In this document: piece after piece, positions 35,785 to 48,359 of the stretch | Layout: each line of letters opens with the position of its first letter | Position numbering within the stretch: the stretch's first letter is position 1 | Assembly: GCA_023078555.1 (NCBI GenBank) | Contig: CM041200.1 | Coordinates: forward strand, 8,238,807-8,302,806 | DNA length: 64,000 nucleotides | From: Ulva prolifera | Taxonomy: Eukaryota > Chlorophyta > Ulvophyceae > Ulvales > Ulvaceae | Direction: 5' to 3' | Notes under the pieces: model-generated | The model's database searches: none | Told to the model about the DNA's origin: nothing | What the model saw: only the letters and a program-made list of their open reading frames with translations | Program-made: the position numbers and the translations under genes

Positions 35785-38585
35785 ACTGGATGGCTCAGCA
35801 TGCACAGCGTGACGTGGGGCTACAGAAGGGCAGGGCGCTGTGAACCATGGGGGGGGGGGGAGTGCCGGGGTGGAGCATGCACTGCAGCAGGCCACAAGAC
35901 TGCAGCAGGAAGGCAGGGACGGCACGGTGATGGCACCATGCAGCATCATGCATGCAGGCGAAGGGTTGTGGGTCATTGTGCCAGGGGCGGAATCTGTGCA
36001 CGGGCGAGCGGGAGGGGGTGGTTGACAGCCAGCGCCGATAGCAAACACGTGCCTGCGTGTTGATCGTCAGCACAGCCGGTAGCTGGCAGGAACGACAGCC
36101 GATGTTTTCTCAGTGTACGTGTACGTGTGTGCTTGTTTGTTTTGGTTTTTTCTGCGGGTTTTCCGGCGTCCACGCCCGCCCGCTGCTGGGGAAGCTGCGG
36201 TCAGACTCAGCCTCAGGGTACGGGCAGACTCAGCCGCGCAGCTGGCCCAAGGGGCTGCATGGCATTTACGTAGGGGACACATACACTGTGTCGGTACTTT
36301 TGACGTTTGGGCACTACATAGCGGTCCGCTAATGGACGCAACTACATCTAGGATTGTGTAAAGTATGAAGTTTCCGACGGGGCCGCAGCGCCCTGCATTA
36401 GCCAGCATCTGTTCTGCACGTGAAGTAAGCAGTCAAGTAAAACCCCGGAGACAGAGGTAGCTGCCTGCTGTGCTGCAATCTTGTGGGCAGCTGCAGTTGT
36501 AAGCTGCGCCGGAAGCGGTATGGCTGCGTCATCTTGCTGGTGCCATTGTTGGCCAGTAGCCATGAGTCGTGCTTGAGGCGTTGCTCGAGACGTTGATGTT
36601 CAAGAGATGAACGCGCCACGCGCCTCTGCAGTCGTATATCGCAAGCATTTGTGAGTGGCACACCGCCAGGCACATGTGCAACACGGGGTTCTGTGGTGTT
36701 TGTGTAAAAGTAAAGTAAATCTGAATTCACTGAGCCGTATCCTATTGGGCATTGACAACTCCGAGTTGACGGGACCACATTTGTGCTGGCAACCGGCTCC
36801 GCTTCATTCAACGCAGCCCTTTGCAGTCATGCCCTGGTCCTGGGGATGAGATGCTGAGCGCAGGCCTACATTTACTGAGTCGCATCCTCTGGGGTCATGT
36901 GGTGCTACAGACTTGCCCATGGGATGCCGCACCGGGAGGTCTCCCGCTGGTGCTCCTCCACTTTCGAGACAGCCTCTAACATTGCCTGCAGCCACTGTGT
37001 GTGCTTGGGCGGTGGCACGGCATTCGTGGCACACAGGGGCCCGGGAAGTTGCGTCCTTGACCTGCTTGCTGCTTTCGCGGTGCTGTCCGCCTCGCCACCG
37101 TCACTCGTGGCAACACAGAGGCCGGGAGAGTCTGCGGTGTTGTCACAGGTTGAGGGTGAACACGCAAGCGTTGCCACGTGTTCGGCCTGTGCCATGGATT
37201 TCGTAGACGTGTGGCATTCCACGCCCGTGCTATATCGCAGCTGTGCAGAGGTTTGTGGTAGCACACCCACCAAGGCTGACGGAAGCGTTTCTATCTTCAG
37301 CTGCACTTGCTTGATTGTACAGGAGAGCTGCAAGTTCACTGCAGGGTGCACTGATGGCCAGGCATGTATGGGTCGGAGGTCAAGAAAGCTGCAAGCTCGC
37401 TCAAAACATGTCCACTGACTGGCATACTAAACATGTCAGGTGCTTCGTTGAAAGCGTCAAACCGAACGAGTGGCAAAGAGACAACATCAGGCGAGAGACA
37501 GGTCAGAGAAATACAGGATTCTGCGGTGAAAATATTGTGCAGGTGTCCTTTTCAGGCTGGTTATTCGTGAAACATGGCGAACTGAGATGTGGTAGCTGGA
37601 AGACCTGGAATGCCATGACCGTTGCACGCTCAAGAACACATCACGCAAGCGGGGGCACGATGTTCTATGTCAGACACGATGGGGACTTTTGTCCATCCTC
37701 ATTGGCTCCTCGTTTGTCTGCAGAACTTGTGCGGGTGCTAGGGAGACCAGGTGGACGGTGTCGCAAGCATGCTGCGCCATGCCATGCGTGGCGGTTTAAC
37801 TCAGCCCGAGTATACCTGACATTCTGTCTGAGGATGTCTTAAGAAGCACGAACTCATCCTTTGTTCACGAGGTTTGTGGCGGAGCCGGTTTTCAGTCCCT
37901 TCAGCCAGTGTGTATTGCGTGTGCTGTTGTGAATCGACACACAAGCACTCGATGTGTTCGACCTGGATTTACCGTTGAAAGGGACGCAGAGGCAGCCTAT
38001 CGGCCACAGCCATACAGCGAGGCCCTGCTGTATCCGATGTTATGACTACGCGACTGCTGGCCACCGACTGGGTAGCTACATGTGGCGTAGACTGCGCGCC
38101 CCACAGGCGGTGACGTTCGATGGCATGCCACGAGCAGCCTTCAGGAGGCGACGAATGGCATCCATGCAACCTGCAGCACTGGCCGATGGATCGCAAATGC
38201 AGCCACGGCAAGCTTCGACTGCATTGCGCGCCCAGCAAGTTGTTCATGAGGCACATCTGATGGCGAATTGGAGCATGCATGTGACCTTTTTCAACAAAAT
38301 CGCCCCCCTTTGATACTGCAAGGCTGCAACGTGTGTGCCGCCGGGCCCGTGTGTCGTAACTGCAGCGGTCAATCGGCAGCACTCACTCGTGGCAGATTAT
38401 CCGCGAAGGATCATGGGACAACCTGTCAAGACTTTCAGATCAAGTCTACTAGCCCCTCGAGTCGCACTCTCGCCGCCATCACTGGGTACGCTGTTGCGTG
38501 GCTCGCTCGAGCAGTGAAATGCCGTAACAAGGTGGCCGCGGACCTCACGCCCAACTTCTAATCCACCACCGTGAAAAATGATATC
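35785..38585. other. Spacer between tandem paralogues
   Basis: About 2.8 kb with no recognised gene. It holds copies of the dispersed 75-base repeat at 36700-36785 (strong) and 36862-36902 (partial), plus a GTGTACGTGTACGT microsatellite near 36110. Several open frames overlap on both strands without motif support. Confidence 0.55.
36700..36785 (+). repeat. Dispersed ~75-base repeat, best copy
   Basis: Near-identical to the minus strand of 33183-33262: AAAGTAAATCTGAATTCACT, then GAGCCGTATCCTATTGG, then CATTGACAACTCCGAGTTGAC. The similarity ends abruptly on both sides, as expected of a small mobile repeat. Confidence 0.75.
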
Positions 38586-41500
38586 ATGCGCTTTAAGTTC
38601 CTTATGGCTTGTCTTGTGCTGGCTCAAGTGTGTCCTGCACTTCGGCGTCATGTCCGTTTAACCGGAGCTGTCGCAACGTATATCGTCGTGGCAGCACGAA
38701 CAGCTGCTGTACAGGTGGGAATCATGCACTACAATTTAGCAGCCAACAACATCGATGTGTTCGCGTCTGCGCGCAGCAAGATGATGCAGCCAACACCGCG
38801 CCCGACCGAAGGTCACAGCTCGGTCAATCGCCGGCTCCAAAGCCCAGGTACATCCCCGAGTGGAACTCAATTGACATTGCGGAAGGCGAGGCACTGGAGA
38901 CAGCATTAGCAGACGCGCAGGTCCCCGTGCAGCCCTCTCCGCCAGCCGCTGACGCAGCGGACGAGTTCCCCGAGGAACTGTCAGGTGCAGCTGACCAGAC
39001 CGCGTCCCAGCTCCGCTCTGCCGATGCCCCAGACTACTCCGACGCTTTCTCCTGGCTCCCACCCTCATCTACCCCAGCCACACCATACGGCGGCTCACAG
39101 CAACCGCCACCCCCAGCCCCCAGCGCAGTCCAAGCACAAGCCACACCATCCTTCCCCCAGGATCAGCCGCAGCAGCAAGCTCAGCCCGACCCCCCAGTCC
39201 CATCGTCATCTCCACCCGCCCCCCCTCATGCGTCCGCAACACCCTCGACACCGCCCCCCACGTCACCCCCTGCAGCAACCGCCTCCGAGCCCATCTTCCC
39301 CGCCCTCGGCCTCAACCCCCGCCCCCCCTCCTCCTCCTCCGGCCAGTCAAACTTCTTCCCCTCCCGCCGCAGCTCCTCCGCTGGCCTCCCGTCCTCCGCC
39401 TCCCTCGACTTCTCAACCCCCGTCCAGCCCCCCCTCGACACCCCGCGCGCCCCCCCCACCCGCCAGGACTCCTCCACCTCCAGCGCCGCCGCAACCACCG
39501 GCAGCGTTTCCTCTGCGGCGATGCGCTTCCGCTCGCTCGCGGCCAACGCACGGGACGACCGGCCGGCGTACCGGCCGCGCAGCGCGCTGTCCCTCGCGCG
39601 CCGCCGCATGATCTCCAAGTACCTCCCGTTCTCGTGGCAGCGGCAGCTGCGGCGGCGCGCGGAGGACATCCCGGAACAGCAGTTCAACTACCTTCTTTCC
39701 ACGATCGTCATCGTCGGCACGGCGGCCGCGAGCGGCGCGTCCGCGTACACCCTGTGGCCGTACGCGCGCCACGTCATCAACTTCATCTTCTCCGCCGACG
39801 CCGTCGAGGCGCGCGTGCTGCAGGTGTGTGCGTCCCCCGCATGCATGTCGTCCATGCATGCAGCAGTCCGGCCAGCTAGCGGCTGTTGCGAATTTGTTGC
39901 CGCTGAGCAACCCCGGCGACGTTGGCGCTGATTCGCGTCATGCGCCATGGTTGATTAGCATGTGCCCACGGCTGAAGCCGTAACGGCGGCAGTTTTGGCA
40001 ACGGGCGACCTCGCCGTGGGGATGTGCGGTCGGGACAGATGCGAGCCGAAAGCGTGAGGTTGGTCTAGGCAGAGCTGCGGGGCAGAGCAGCACATGGGGG
40101 AAGGGCCCGGGGGTGCTGCGAGGCAACCGCGCAGTTGTGGTATTGTGATCACACAACAATCACGATAATAATCATCATACACCATACAGAAGGATTGGGT
40201 GCAGGAGCTGACGTTTGAGACGCAGTACCTCGCCGCCATCTCGCTCGTCACGGCCATCCTCTTCGGTAACACCTTTGCCTTCTCCTTCGACCGCCAGCGC
40301 CAGATCATCCAGGAGATCGCGGAGGAGATCTTTGCGCTGGAGCTGCTGCTGCAGGAGCTCTTCATCGAGATCCCGGAGCCCCACCTGCGCTGGCGCGTCA
40401 TCAAGCACATCAAGTGCGCTGCCACCCGCTCCTGTCGATGCTCGTCCGCGGAGGCCCCTGCCGCCCAGCAGCCCTTCACTCCGTGCCGTCATGACTCTCG
40501 GCCTCACCCTTTGCGCCTCTTGCCTCAGCAGCGCGACCCCTGAGGACACCTTGCCGCTTGCCCTGCGGCTCCTCACACACGTCGCTCATGACAGCCGCTG
40601 TTGCGACTGCTGCCGTTACCTCGAAGGCCTCATCAGCTGCAGCACCTTTACACATCACACCCGCCACTGCGTGATGCGGGCGTCTTTGTGGGGGGACGAA
40701 GCGAGCCTCCTGAGAGCTGTGCTGGCCATGCTCCCTCCCGCTCCTGTTTACCTCCGTTGCTGTGTCCGTTTGCCGTTGGCATGTTTGTGCGGCGGTCGCC
40801 GGCGTGATGCACGTGTATCACATGGGGGATTGAACCCACATGATTGCCCCATTCCGGAGGAGAATGAGGCCATCAGGGTGGTGGTGCAGGCGGTACGTGG
40901 ACGACGAGATTCAGGCACGCGACATCGACTCGCCGTTCCGCGTCGGGGGGGCCATCATGGGCCTGTTTGATGCGCTGCTGACGCTGAAGGAGGAGGGCAA
41001 GACCATCTCGAAGCTGCTGCTCTCCGTTGAGATGCTGGCTCAGGTGCCTCTCCCGCCCTGCTCCAGTAACACCGATACAATTCACAGTGTAGATGATGAA
41101 AATGTGTAAAATACACGTGTGAGAATGCTGCCATCTATGCTCGTCTCAAAGCACCCGTCAGATGTGTCTACATGGGTCGAAAGGCAGGGTGCGCTGAGCA
41201 GGCCAATTCACGGCGCGGCGCGCTCGCGGCGGCGCTGCTGCCGCCGCTGCACTGGGTCATGCTGGGGTCGCTGTGCGTGCTGCTGCTGAGCGCGTTTGTG
41301 CTGTTTGACTCGGATTTCAGCAACCCCGTCGCGGAGAACCGGGCCATCTTCGCCGTCCTCTCGGCGATGCTCGTCACCATCGTACAGGCGTGCCCCCCCC
41401 TGTGCCGTGCCTGCGCATGTGTGTGGGTATGTAACATCACGCAGCTGTATCCCAATGCTCATTCGGATATATAATAGATTCCTGTGCCGTCTATGTCTGA

Positions 41501-42743
41501 ACCCGTTCACTCCACTGTCACGAGCCACATGTATTGTATTGGGACCCTCATAGTTATGTATATGTATTGGGATATGTAACGTATTGGGACCCTCATAGTC
41601 ACTGAGACCATTGCGATGAAGCGAGTGCCTGTGGCTGTGTTGTACTGTGTGATGTATGCTGCGGTTGTTTCATGCGGGGGAAGAATGCTTCCATTTCTGC
41701 CGTGTGCCGAAGACGTCGGTGACGGTGCAGCAGCTGTGGTGCAGGTGCTGAGGGACATCTCGACGCCTGACGAGGGGCTGTACTCCGTGCGTGACCCAAT
41801 GGAGACCCGGCTGTCGTATGTGCGCTGGCAGATGGACAACATCTTGTCTGATCCCACGATCAAGGTCTCCATGCTCAGCAAAGGCACGCCCCTTGCCCTT
41901 GGGCCCAGCCTACCTTGTTCAGCCCCTCCGCATCAGCCCCGTTCCCCGGGTGACCTGATCGAGTACATCCAATCAGACACATCTGAATCTGATGCGATGC
42001 GTTATGTTGTAGTAGTTTGTGACATAATGGCCCTTGCTCGTGTGGGCGATAATAGAGCCACTGAATGTGTGTGCCTGTGTGTGGCGCACGCACAGTGCTC
42101 CTCACAGCCCAGGTGCACATCCCTACAATTCTAGCAACTCGGGGCTGGTTGTGCAATCGATGCAAGGACTGTTCTGTGTTCGAGCAGCGACGAAGGTGCG
42201 CGCTCCACGTTCAGCAGCACTCCACGCCCTCGGCCCTGGTCCAGCCTTGTTCCAGCCGTGCTCCAGGCCCTGGCCCTGGCTGCCCCTGCTACAGCAGCTG
42301 CCATTGCCGCAGCTCTAGCATCAGCATCAGCAAGCTCTGTGTTGTCGCGCCTGCTGGAGGACTCGTGTAGGCAGCGAGCTCATCGCCCTGATCGCACGTG
42401 CACTGTCTGATACAACTGTATCATGTGTGACACAACTGTATCATGTGCGTGGGGTGCTCATTTTAGACAGGTTCAGTGGTATCAGCGCCGCCGTTTCAGT
42501 GGTTTTAGCGCCGCTGCTTCAGTGGTTTTAGCGCCGCTGCTTCAGACTGCTGTGGTGCCCTGCCATGTGATGGCCGGGGCTTTCATCACTTTCACATCAC
42601 CAGGGCAGTCTACTCGACAGTTCTGTGACCAATTTGATGTGACCACTGGGGCTGTGAGTGCAGAGCAAAATGAGCCGACCTCAGATGATGAGGACGACGA
42701 TGACAGCCCCAGTGAGCCACTGTGGATGAAGGATCGGGCGTGA
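38586..42743 (+). CDS. Four-helix membrane protein, DUF4239/bestrophin-like candidate, tandem copy 2
   Basis: Paralogue of the gene at 29524-35784. Exons: 38586-38714, 38777-39823, 40205-40413, 40890-41043, 41202-41381, 41745-41949 and 42664-42743, about 667 residues. From the transmembrane core onward the five introns have the same phases as in copy 1 (0, 2, 0, 0, 1), and the FETQYLAA exon is exactly 209 bases in both. Core motifs: ALSLARRRMISKYLPFSW, ELTFETQYLAAISLVTAILF, ELLLQELFIEIPEPHLRWRV, LHWVMLGSLCVLLLSAFVLF, and METRLSYVRWQMDNILSDP. It differs by a roughly 240-residue Pro/Ser/Ala-rich disordered insert before the core and a different acidic tail (SDDEDDDDSPSEP). The 5' end is inferred from a 62-base intron (38715-38776), because no in-frame ATG opens the long exon. 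Confidence 0.78.
42474..42545 (+). repeat. 24-base tandem repeat, three copies
   Basis: The unit TTCAGTGGTTTTAGCGCCGC is followed by TGC and repeats about three times, inside the last intron of copy 2. Confidence 0.85.
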
Positions 42744-44795
42744 GTCATGCAGCACCTGGCTTGTGTGGACGTGTACAGGCAGCTACACATGGAGAAGGGG
42801 CGAGATCTGAAAGGAGTCCACTCACAGGACTGGCCATGAGCCACGACTTGGATGCAGTCTCCCACATGGCATGGTGTCGTATGCTGCCGTATGTGCCACC
42901 TAGGCCTGTGGAGCAGCTCAGCACCTCCACACATCTGCGCAAATGGGGGTTTTCCGTGTCTCTCAACAGCTTCAGATGCAGCGCCACTGCCTCCCTGCCG
43001 ACCTGTGCATCTCTGCTATACGAGCTTGCTGCTGCACCCAAGGCAGGCACAGGCAAGGCAATGTGAGACCATCCCAAAGGAGACGCGATAGAGTGGCACA
43101 CGATGTCACTGCAGCTTGACTTGAACCGCCGAGCCAGCTTCATGATACATGGCCGCGTCAAGTGGGCAGATCGTGCCACCACTGAGGTGTCAATGCAGCC
43201 ATGCGAAGCCTTGACTCATACTCTTTTTCTCTGCACAGCAGCGGGCCTTGTGCCACAGGCGCCTGGTGGTATATCCAGTGAGCAGGGCTCAGTCCCCTGT
43301 GGGTACACAGCACACCTGCACCGCGGCTCCAGAGACGCTGTCGCTTCTGACTGCAGAGCAAGCAGGTGTTGTTTCGTGTGGCCCTCGGCGGCCCGGATTT
43401 GCTCCGTGCCAGCAGCTTGTAGGTGGCACCCCTTTTCACCCCAACTGCTGATGGGGTGAGTTGATGTTACATGGGTCATGAAGCCGGCAAGCTGGAGCCA
43501 CGGTGCCGGAATTGAGGACAAATGTGCGGGGTCAGCTGTGGGCATCTGGAAGCGATGCCAGTCCAGGTTGTGGCCTGAAGCGGAGACTCACAGCCAAGTT
43601 GTGACGAGGCGTTTCTCCACTGTGCGTGCTTCGAATGGCGGGAATAGGGCCTGGGGCAAATGCCTGGCGTATTTGCGGGACCTAAGTGGTCTGCATTGTG
43701 CTACATTGTTGCCTAGCCACAGATGTAGTAGTAGATGGTGTCACATACAGGAAGCATGAGGCCACCGCTAGACTGTAGTGCACCTTTATGTATTGCTAGA
43801 ATAATCGGGTCACAATAGAGGCCTTGACAGCAATTTCAAGTAATCCGTACGCTGCGATTGCAAAGTTTGAACTTATATCTTTTTTAATCTAGCTTGATTG
43901 TGCCAGGGTCAGTGGCATCACCATCGACGACTCTAGGTTTTGATTCATGGGCGAAGCAGATAGATGAATCTTCATGTGATGGGGCATATATTTGTTCTGT
44001 CTGTGCCTATAGACTATGATCTCTTTTCCAAGAATCGGTTTGCTTTCGAGGCTCCAGGTTAGTTGAGTCCAACTGCCTTGATCAGGTACCAATCAAATGT
44101 GCAAGAGGTGGTGCTGCAACAGCTCCCTCTGGACTTGGAAGGGCATGAGAAACAGCAAAGTCCACATGGAATGATTTACGATATGAATTCACATTCATGG
44201 ATTGATGTCACTGCATCAGGCCTCCAACCATGCTGTGCTGCAGCATGCCAGCCAAGGACCGGTTGATACCTTTTTTCAACAAAATAATCAGTAAGGCTAC
44301 TGTCTCCGAGCATGTGTAGACTTGGGAGCAGATCAGAAATAGGTATCCAGGTTCATGCAAGCGTGCATACACACATCGCATCGCGAAAAGTCACTATTTG
44401 CCATGGCCGATAGCAATGCATATGTGAACATCAAGCACGTCCACGATATACCTGAGCGATAGCAGCAGCCCGGCAATGTCAATACATTACAATTTGCAAC
44501 CGTGGAAAAACCACAGAGAACTAGCCACAGTGCATCCTCATGTTTTCAAATAGCACGTAGCTCACATGGAGAGAGCACCGTGGCAAAATGCAACGACACC
44601 CGGGTGCAGTGCATCAGCATTACACCCACCATCAGCACAGGTTCCACTCAACCAGCTCAGAACCATCAAAGCAATATTGTTTAGCAACAAGCAAAGAATA
44701 ATGGCACACCACTGCCTCCAGAATACTACCCCATGCCTGTGGTATGGGGCAGTTTTGGCCTTGCTGACCTAAATCATGCCAGACGTGGTACTCTT
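42744..44795. other. Intergenic region between convergent genes
   Basis: About 2 kb between copy 2 (+) and PRP39 (-), both ending here. No gene is recognised. The right half is lower in GC, and long open frames are absent there. Confidence 0.55.
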
Positions 44796-47700
44796 CTACT
44801 GAGGAGGATACCCATATGCAGCATAGTAAGCTGCGGCCTGTTGCTGCTGCTGAGGATTTGCGGCATAGTATGCGCTGTAGTCATACCCACCATAATACTG
44901 CTGCTGTGCCGCCTGTGGGTAATGCTGTGCGTAAGCTGCAGCATGGGGCTGCTGGTAGTGCTGGCCGTACGTAGCATGTGAAGCATGCATTTGAGCAGCA
45001 GCAGCCACAGCATCTGCACCAGCGGCACGCTTGACATCAGGCTGACCTGCAGCAGGGGCCTGTGCTGGTCGCTTTTGCCCTGACGTGGCTTCTGTGGCAA
45101 ACTTGTCTCCCCAGATGGAGATCATGAGCAAGTATGCCTCCCATGTCAGTGCTGGTGTGCCACCCGCATCCATTGCAGCAATTGCAGATCTTGCAAAAGC
45201 TTCCCTGACTTTCAGATCGAGCGCCATATTGGGCGAATCGCCAGTAACAGTGGGTGATGCCTCACTCGATGCTGGTGCTTCATCACCGGCTGCTGTTGGA
45301 TCACCTGCAAATCAAGTGTTTGAGTAACAGATGATCCACGATAAACCGAGGTCCTGGCAGTGCATGTGACACTGAATCTTCAACACACCTGTTACCTTGC
45401 GCGCACCCAGAGCACGGATATGTACATCAAGAATGGCACGTGCGCGAGTCTCTCCCCATGGCAGAAGCTCCTTCTCTGCAATAGCAGCCTCCCACAGTCC
45501 CCGGTTGCCAGGAAACTCCGCAAGAACCTTCTCTAGTACATCCGCAATACCCATGTTGTCGGCACTTGCCTTATCACCAGGCGCCGCTTCTTCACCAGGA
45601 GGTGCTTCATCTGGACCGTTGCCCGCAGCATTGTTCTCCTTACCACCGCAGGCGTCCGTGCTGACAGCAGTTGCGCTTTCAAAACGGGTTGACAACGACC
45701 GCTCAAGGGTAACGCATGCACGCGCAAGCTCAGCAGCTGCCGCAGCATCTTCATTGACGCGTGCTTCATCGAGCTTCGCCAACAGAGCTGCGCGGGCTGC
45801 CACAGCATCACCAGAGCGCCTCTCGTAGTGTGCAAGCCGAGCTGCAACTGTTGCGGATCGTGGAGCAATGTCATTCGCGACTGTGCGCAGTGCCTCACGA
45901 GCTGCAGCTGCAGCAGCCTGGGCCTCCCCATCTGCTGCCTCTTGGCCGTTCAAGCGGGACGCGGCTGTGGCACGGGCATCCAAAACGGCTGCTGCGGCTA
46001 AGTGGACCTCAGGGCGAGCACGGCAGAATACACGTGTAGCGCGTGTTATGGCGTAGTTGAGGATGGTTCCAACGTCTGGTAGAGTCTTGGCACTGTTGAG
46101 AAATGCAAAGTACCGGCACCAGAACTCTGCAACCATTCAGCATGTCAGCGATTGATCAATACCGGTAGCTCTGGAAGGGCTAGGTGAAAGCTGCAAAACA
46201 TTGGAGCACAACATTGGCACATGCAATAGGGGCTGCAAACATGAACAAGCAGACAGCGGCAGACCACAGGCTGAGTACATCCTTTCGCGGCAATCAACGA
46301 GAACGAAGTTTGCACACAAACTTTCATTGTCACCGACCGGACTGCGGAAAATGCATCTTGTGTGAAAGCATATACAATGGCCACATACCTGGATAGCTTG
46401 CACATGGAACAAGGCAGCGCTCATGGAGGCCATACAGTGCAGATTCATCGCCACCGGCAGCAACTTCATCAAGGTAATGCCACCATGCGGCAAGCTGTGG
46501 TGCTTGCAAGGCATTCCAGTGCCACCATCTCCTGCGGATCACGCTTTCAAATGGTTGAACCTTCGCACAAACAGCCTCTGTCTGCTTATGTGCAGCGGCT
46601 TTGGATCGAAGCCATGCCGCCTTAACATCTTCATCTGTGACCTGCAATACAGGGACTTCGTATCTTAACTAAGATCCCCATGTGACAAACGGTGTCAGTT
46701 CTCAACACCGTCTTGAACACAGCCCTTGGCACAGTGGAGGCACTACATGAGCTCACCTGAATCGCGTCAAGGGTCATCGGTGCTTCAGGATCACCAGGAG
46801 GAACTTCTTCCATACCAGGCACCATTTCCTCATCTGCACCAGCAACTGCAGCCGCAGACGTGGTGCCACCTGGTGCATCAGTTGCGGCAGCGGCATCTTG
46901 CTTTGCTTTCTTTGCCTGCACCACAACAAGACAATGACATCATCCACAGGCAGCAGATCATTATGCTGCACCCCACCTTCCGCCTGTTGGCTCTCATGAA
47001 CTGTGACATGAAATCAACCCACAGATGTACGGCACAGTGAAGACAAGAGTGACGTCAGACACCTAAATCTAACACGTCTCACACAGCTGAATTGCCACGT
47101 AAAGTGAAAGGTCTATCTCAGGCATGCGAACGCTTTGTGAAATCCTGTGCAGCAGACACAGAGCAATTGCGGCGTGCCTCTTCTGTGTACTGCTGCACTT
47201 CAGCTTCCGTGAGCAACTCTTGGACACTGTGCTCTGCTGCAAACTTCAAGAATGCGGCGTTCAGGCGCTGAAGGTCTTGACTTGGGGTGCAAATTGCCAC
47301 TGAGTAAACTTTTGCAACCTGCTGCAGATCATGCTGCTCCTCCTCATAGGCAATCCACTTGTCGAAGACCTTGAATGCGTGCCAATCGATGCCCACATAC
47401 TGCAGGGCACGTCCAAACAACCTGCAGCAGACATTCCAGTCAGGGAGCAGCCCAGGCGGCATGTCAGAACAAGCAGAAAAGTAAAGACTGAACAGGACTT
47501 TGGACATCTGGAGCTGGGATGATTGCATCTGGCCCTTGGTGGGGTACCTCAAGCTGCTTCATGCGGAATGAACACTGAACGACCTGCACGTATACAGCAG
47601 AACAGCACTCACGGACCATGATGTCCAGCGAACACACACGTTCTGACTTCTTCAGCAGCCACTCCGTCTTGCTTGCGAAGCCAATCCAGGTAGTAGCACC

Positions 47701-48359
47701 ATATGTCTGGGCTGTAGGGCGTGGACGCCACGGCCTGCTCGTACACTATCTTCGCGCGGTCACCATGATGTGCTTCCGCGTTGGCGTACTGCTGCCAATA
47801 CCCGTAGCACAGCGGGTATTTGCTCAGAAATTCGTCGCAGACTGTTCGCGACTTCTCTATATCGCCCTGTAAGAAATGAGATTAGGATTGGAGGTTGGTT
47901 TCTCATGTCACGAGCAAGCGTTTTCCCGAGGGTCGCCGTCGTACCTCACAGCGCACCAATCTGCAACGCGGAACTTATTTGCCGCACTACATACGAGTGG
48001 CAGGAGATGCCATCCTCACATAACGGCAGCCGAAACACAAAGCGTAGTGGCCCTCGAGAGGCTGCCTGCCAGAGTCAGATCTCGGTCAGAGACACATAAA
48101 TTTGCATATTGAAAAGGAAAGCTGGAGCGAAACATTGACATAGTCGTACCGACTTTAGTGTATGACTGGCGAGCTTGGCCCAGTTGTCGAAGGTCTCCGA
48201 GCTTCGAACCTGGGCCCAAAGGTTGTCGTACTCTGAAGGTTGCTCAGCTGCATGTAATTTTTTGTTAAATTACCAATTCTTGACTTGATGTGGATTCCGA
48301 CGTCAGCGTTCTTGGAATTTCGCACCTGGTGCGGCTTGCACATCGGCTGCTGTGGTCAT
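44796..48359 (-). CDS. PRPF39: Pre-mRNA-processing factor 39 (U1 snRNP-associated HAT-repeat protein)
   Basis: A U1 snRNP factor acting in 5' splice-site recognition in the nucleus. Eight exons join with perfect phase agreement: 48359-48326, 48232-48150, 47866-47613, 47421-47160, 46915-46757, 46641-46389, 46126-45389 and 45304-44796, giving 763 residues, near the plant family length. HAT helices are visible: SETFDNWAKLASHTLKSGDI, LCYGYWQQYANAEAHHGD, ASTPYSPDIWCYYLDWLRK, ALQYVGIDWHAFKVFDKWI, RWWHWNALQAPQLAAWWHYL, LVPCASYPEFWCRYFAFLNS, and FPGNRGLWEAAIAEKEL. The C-terminus is Gln/Tyr/Ala-rich (AQHYPQAAQQQYYGGYDYSA), as in algal and plant forms. Donors here are GTATGT, GTACGA or GTGAG types, unlike the GTGCG style of the GC-rich genes. 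The ATG at 48359 opens MTTAADVQAAPEYDNLW. Confidence 0.93.

Noticed and set aside
38609-38776. Upstream extension of the long copy 2 exon
   Set aside because: The frame has no ATG, and the extension reads Cys/Ser-rich noise. A 62-base intron linking an ATG exon at 38586 restores a start in phase.
40631-40650. Other CTCATCAG sites as further hammerhead candidates (also 25323, 63164)
   Set aside because: None has a GAAA element or paired stems at the right distance on either strand.
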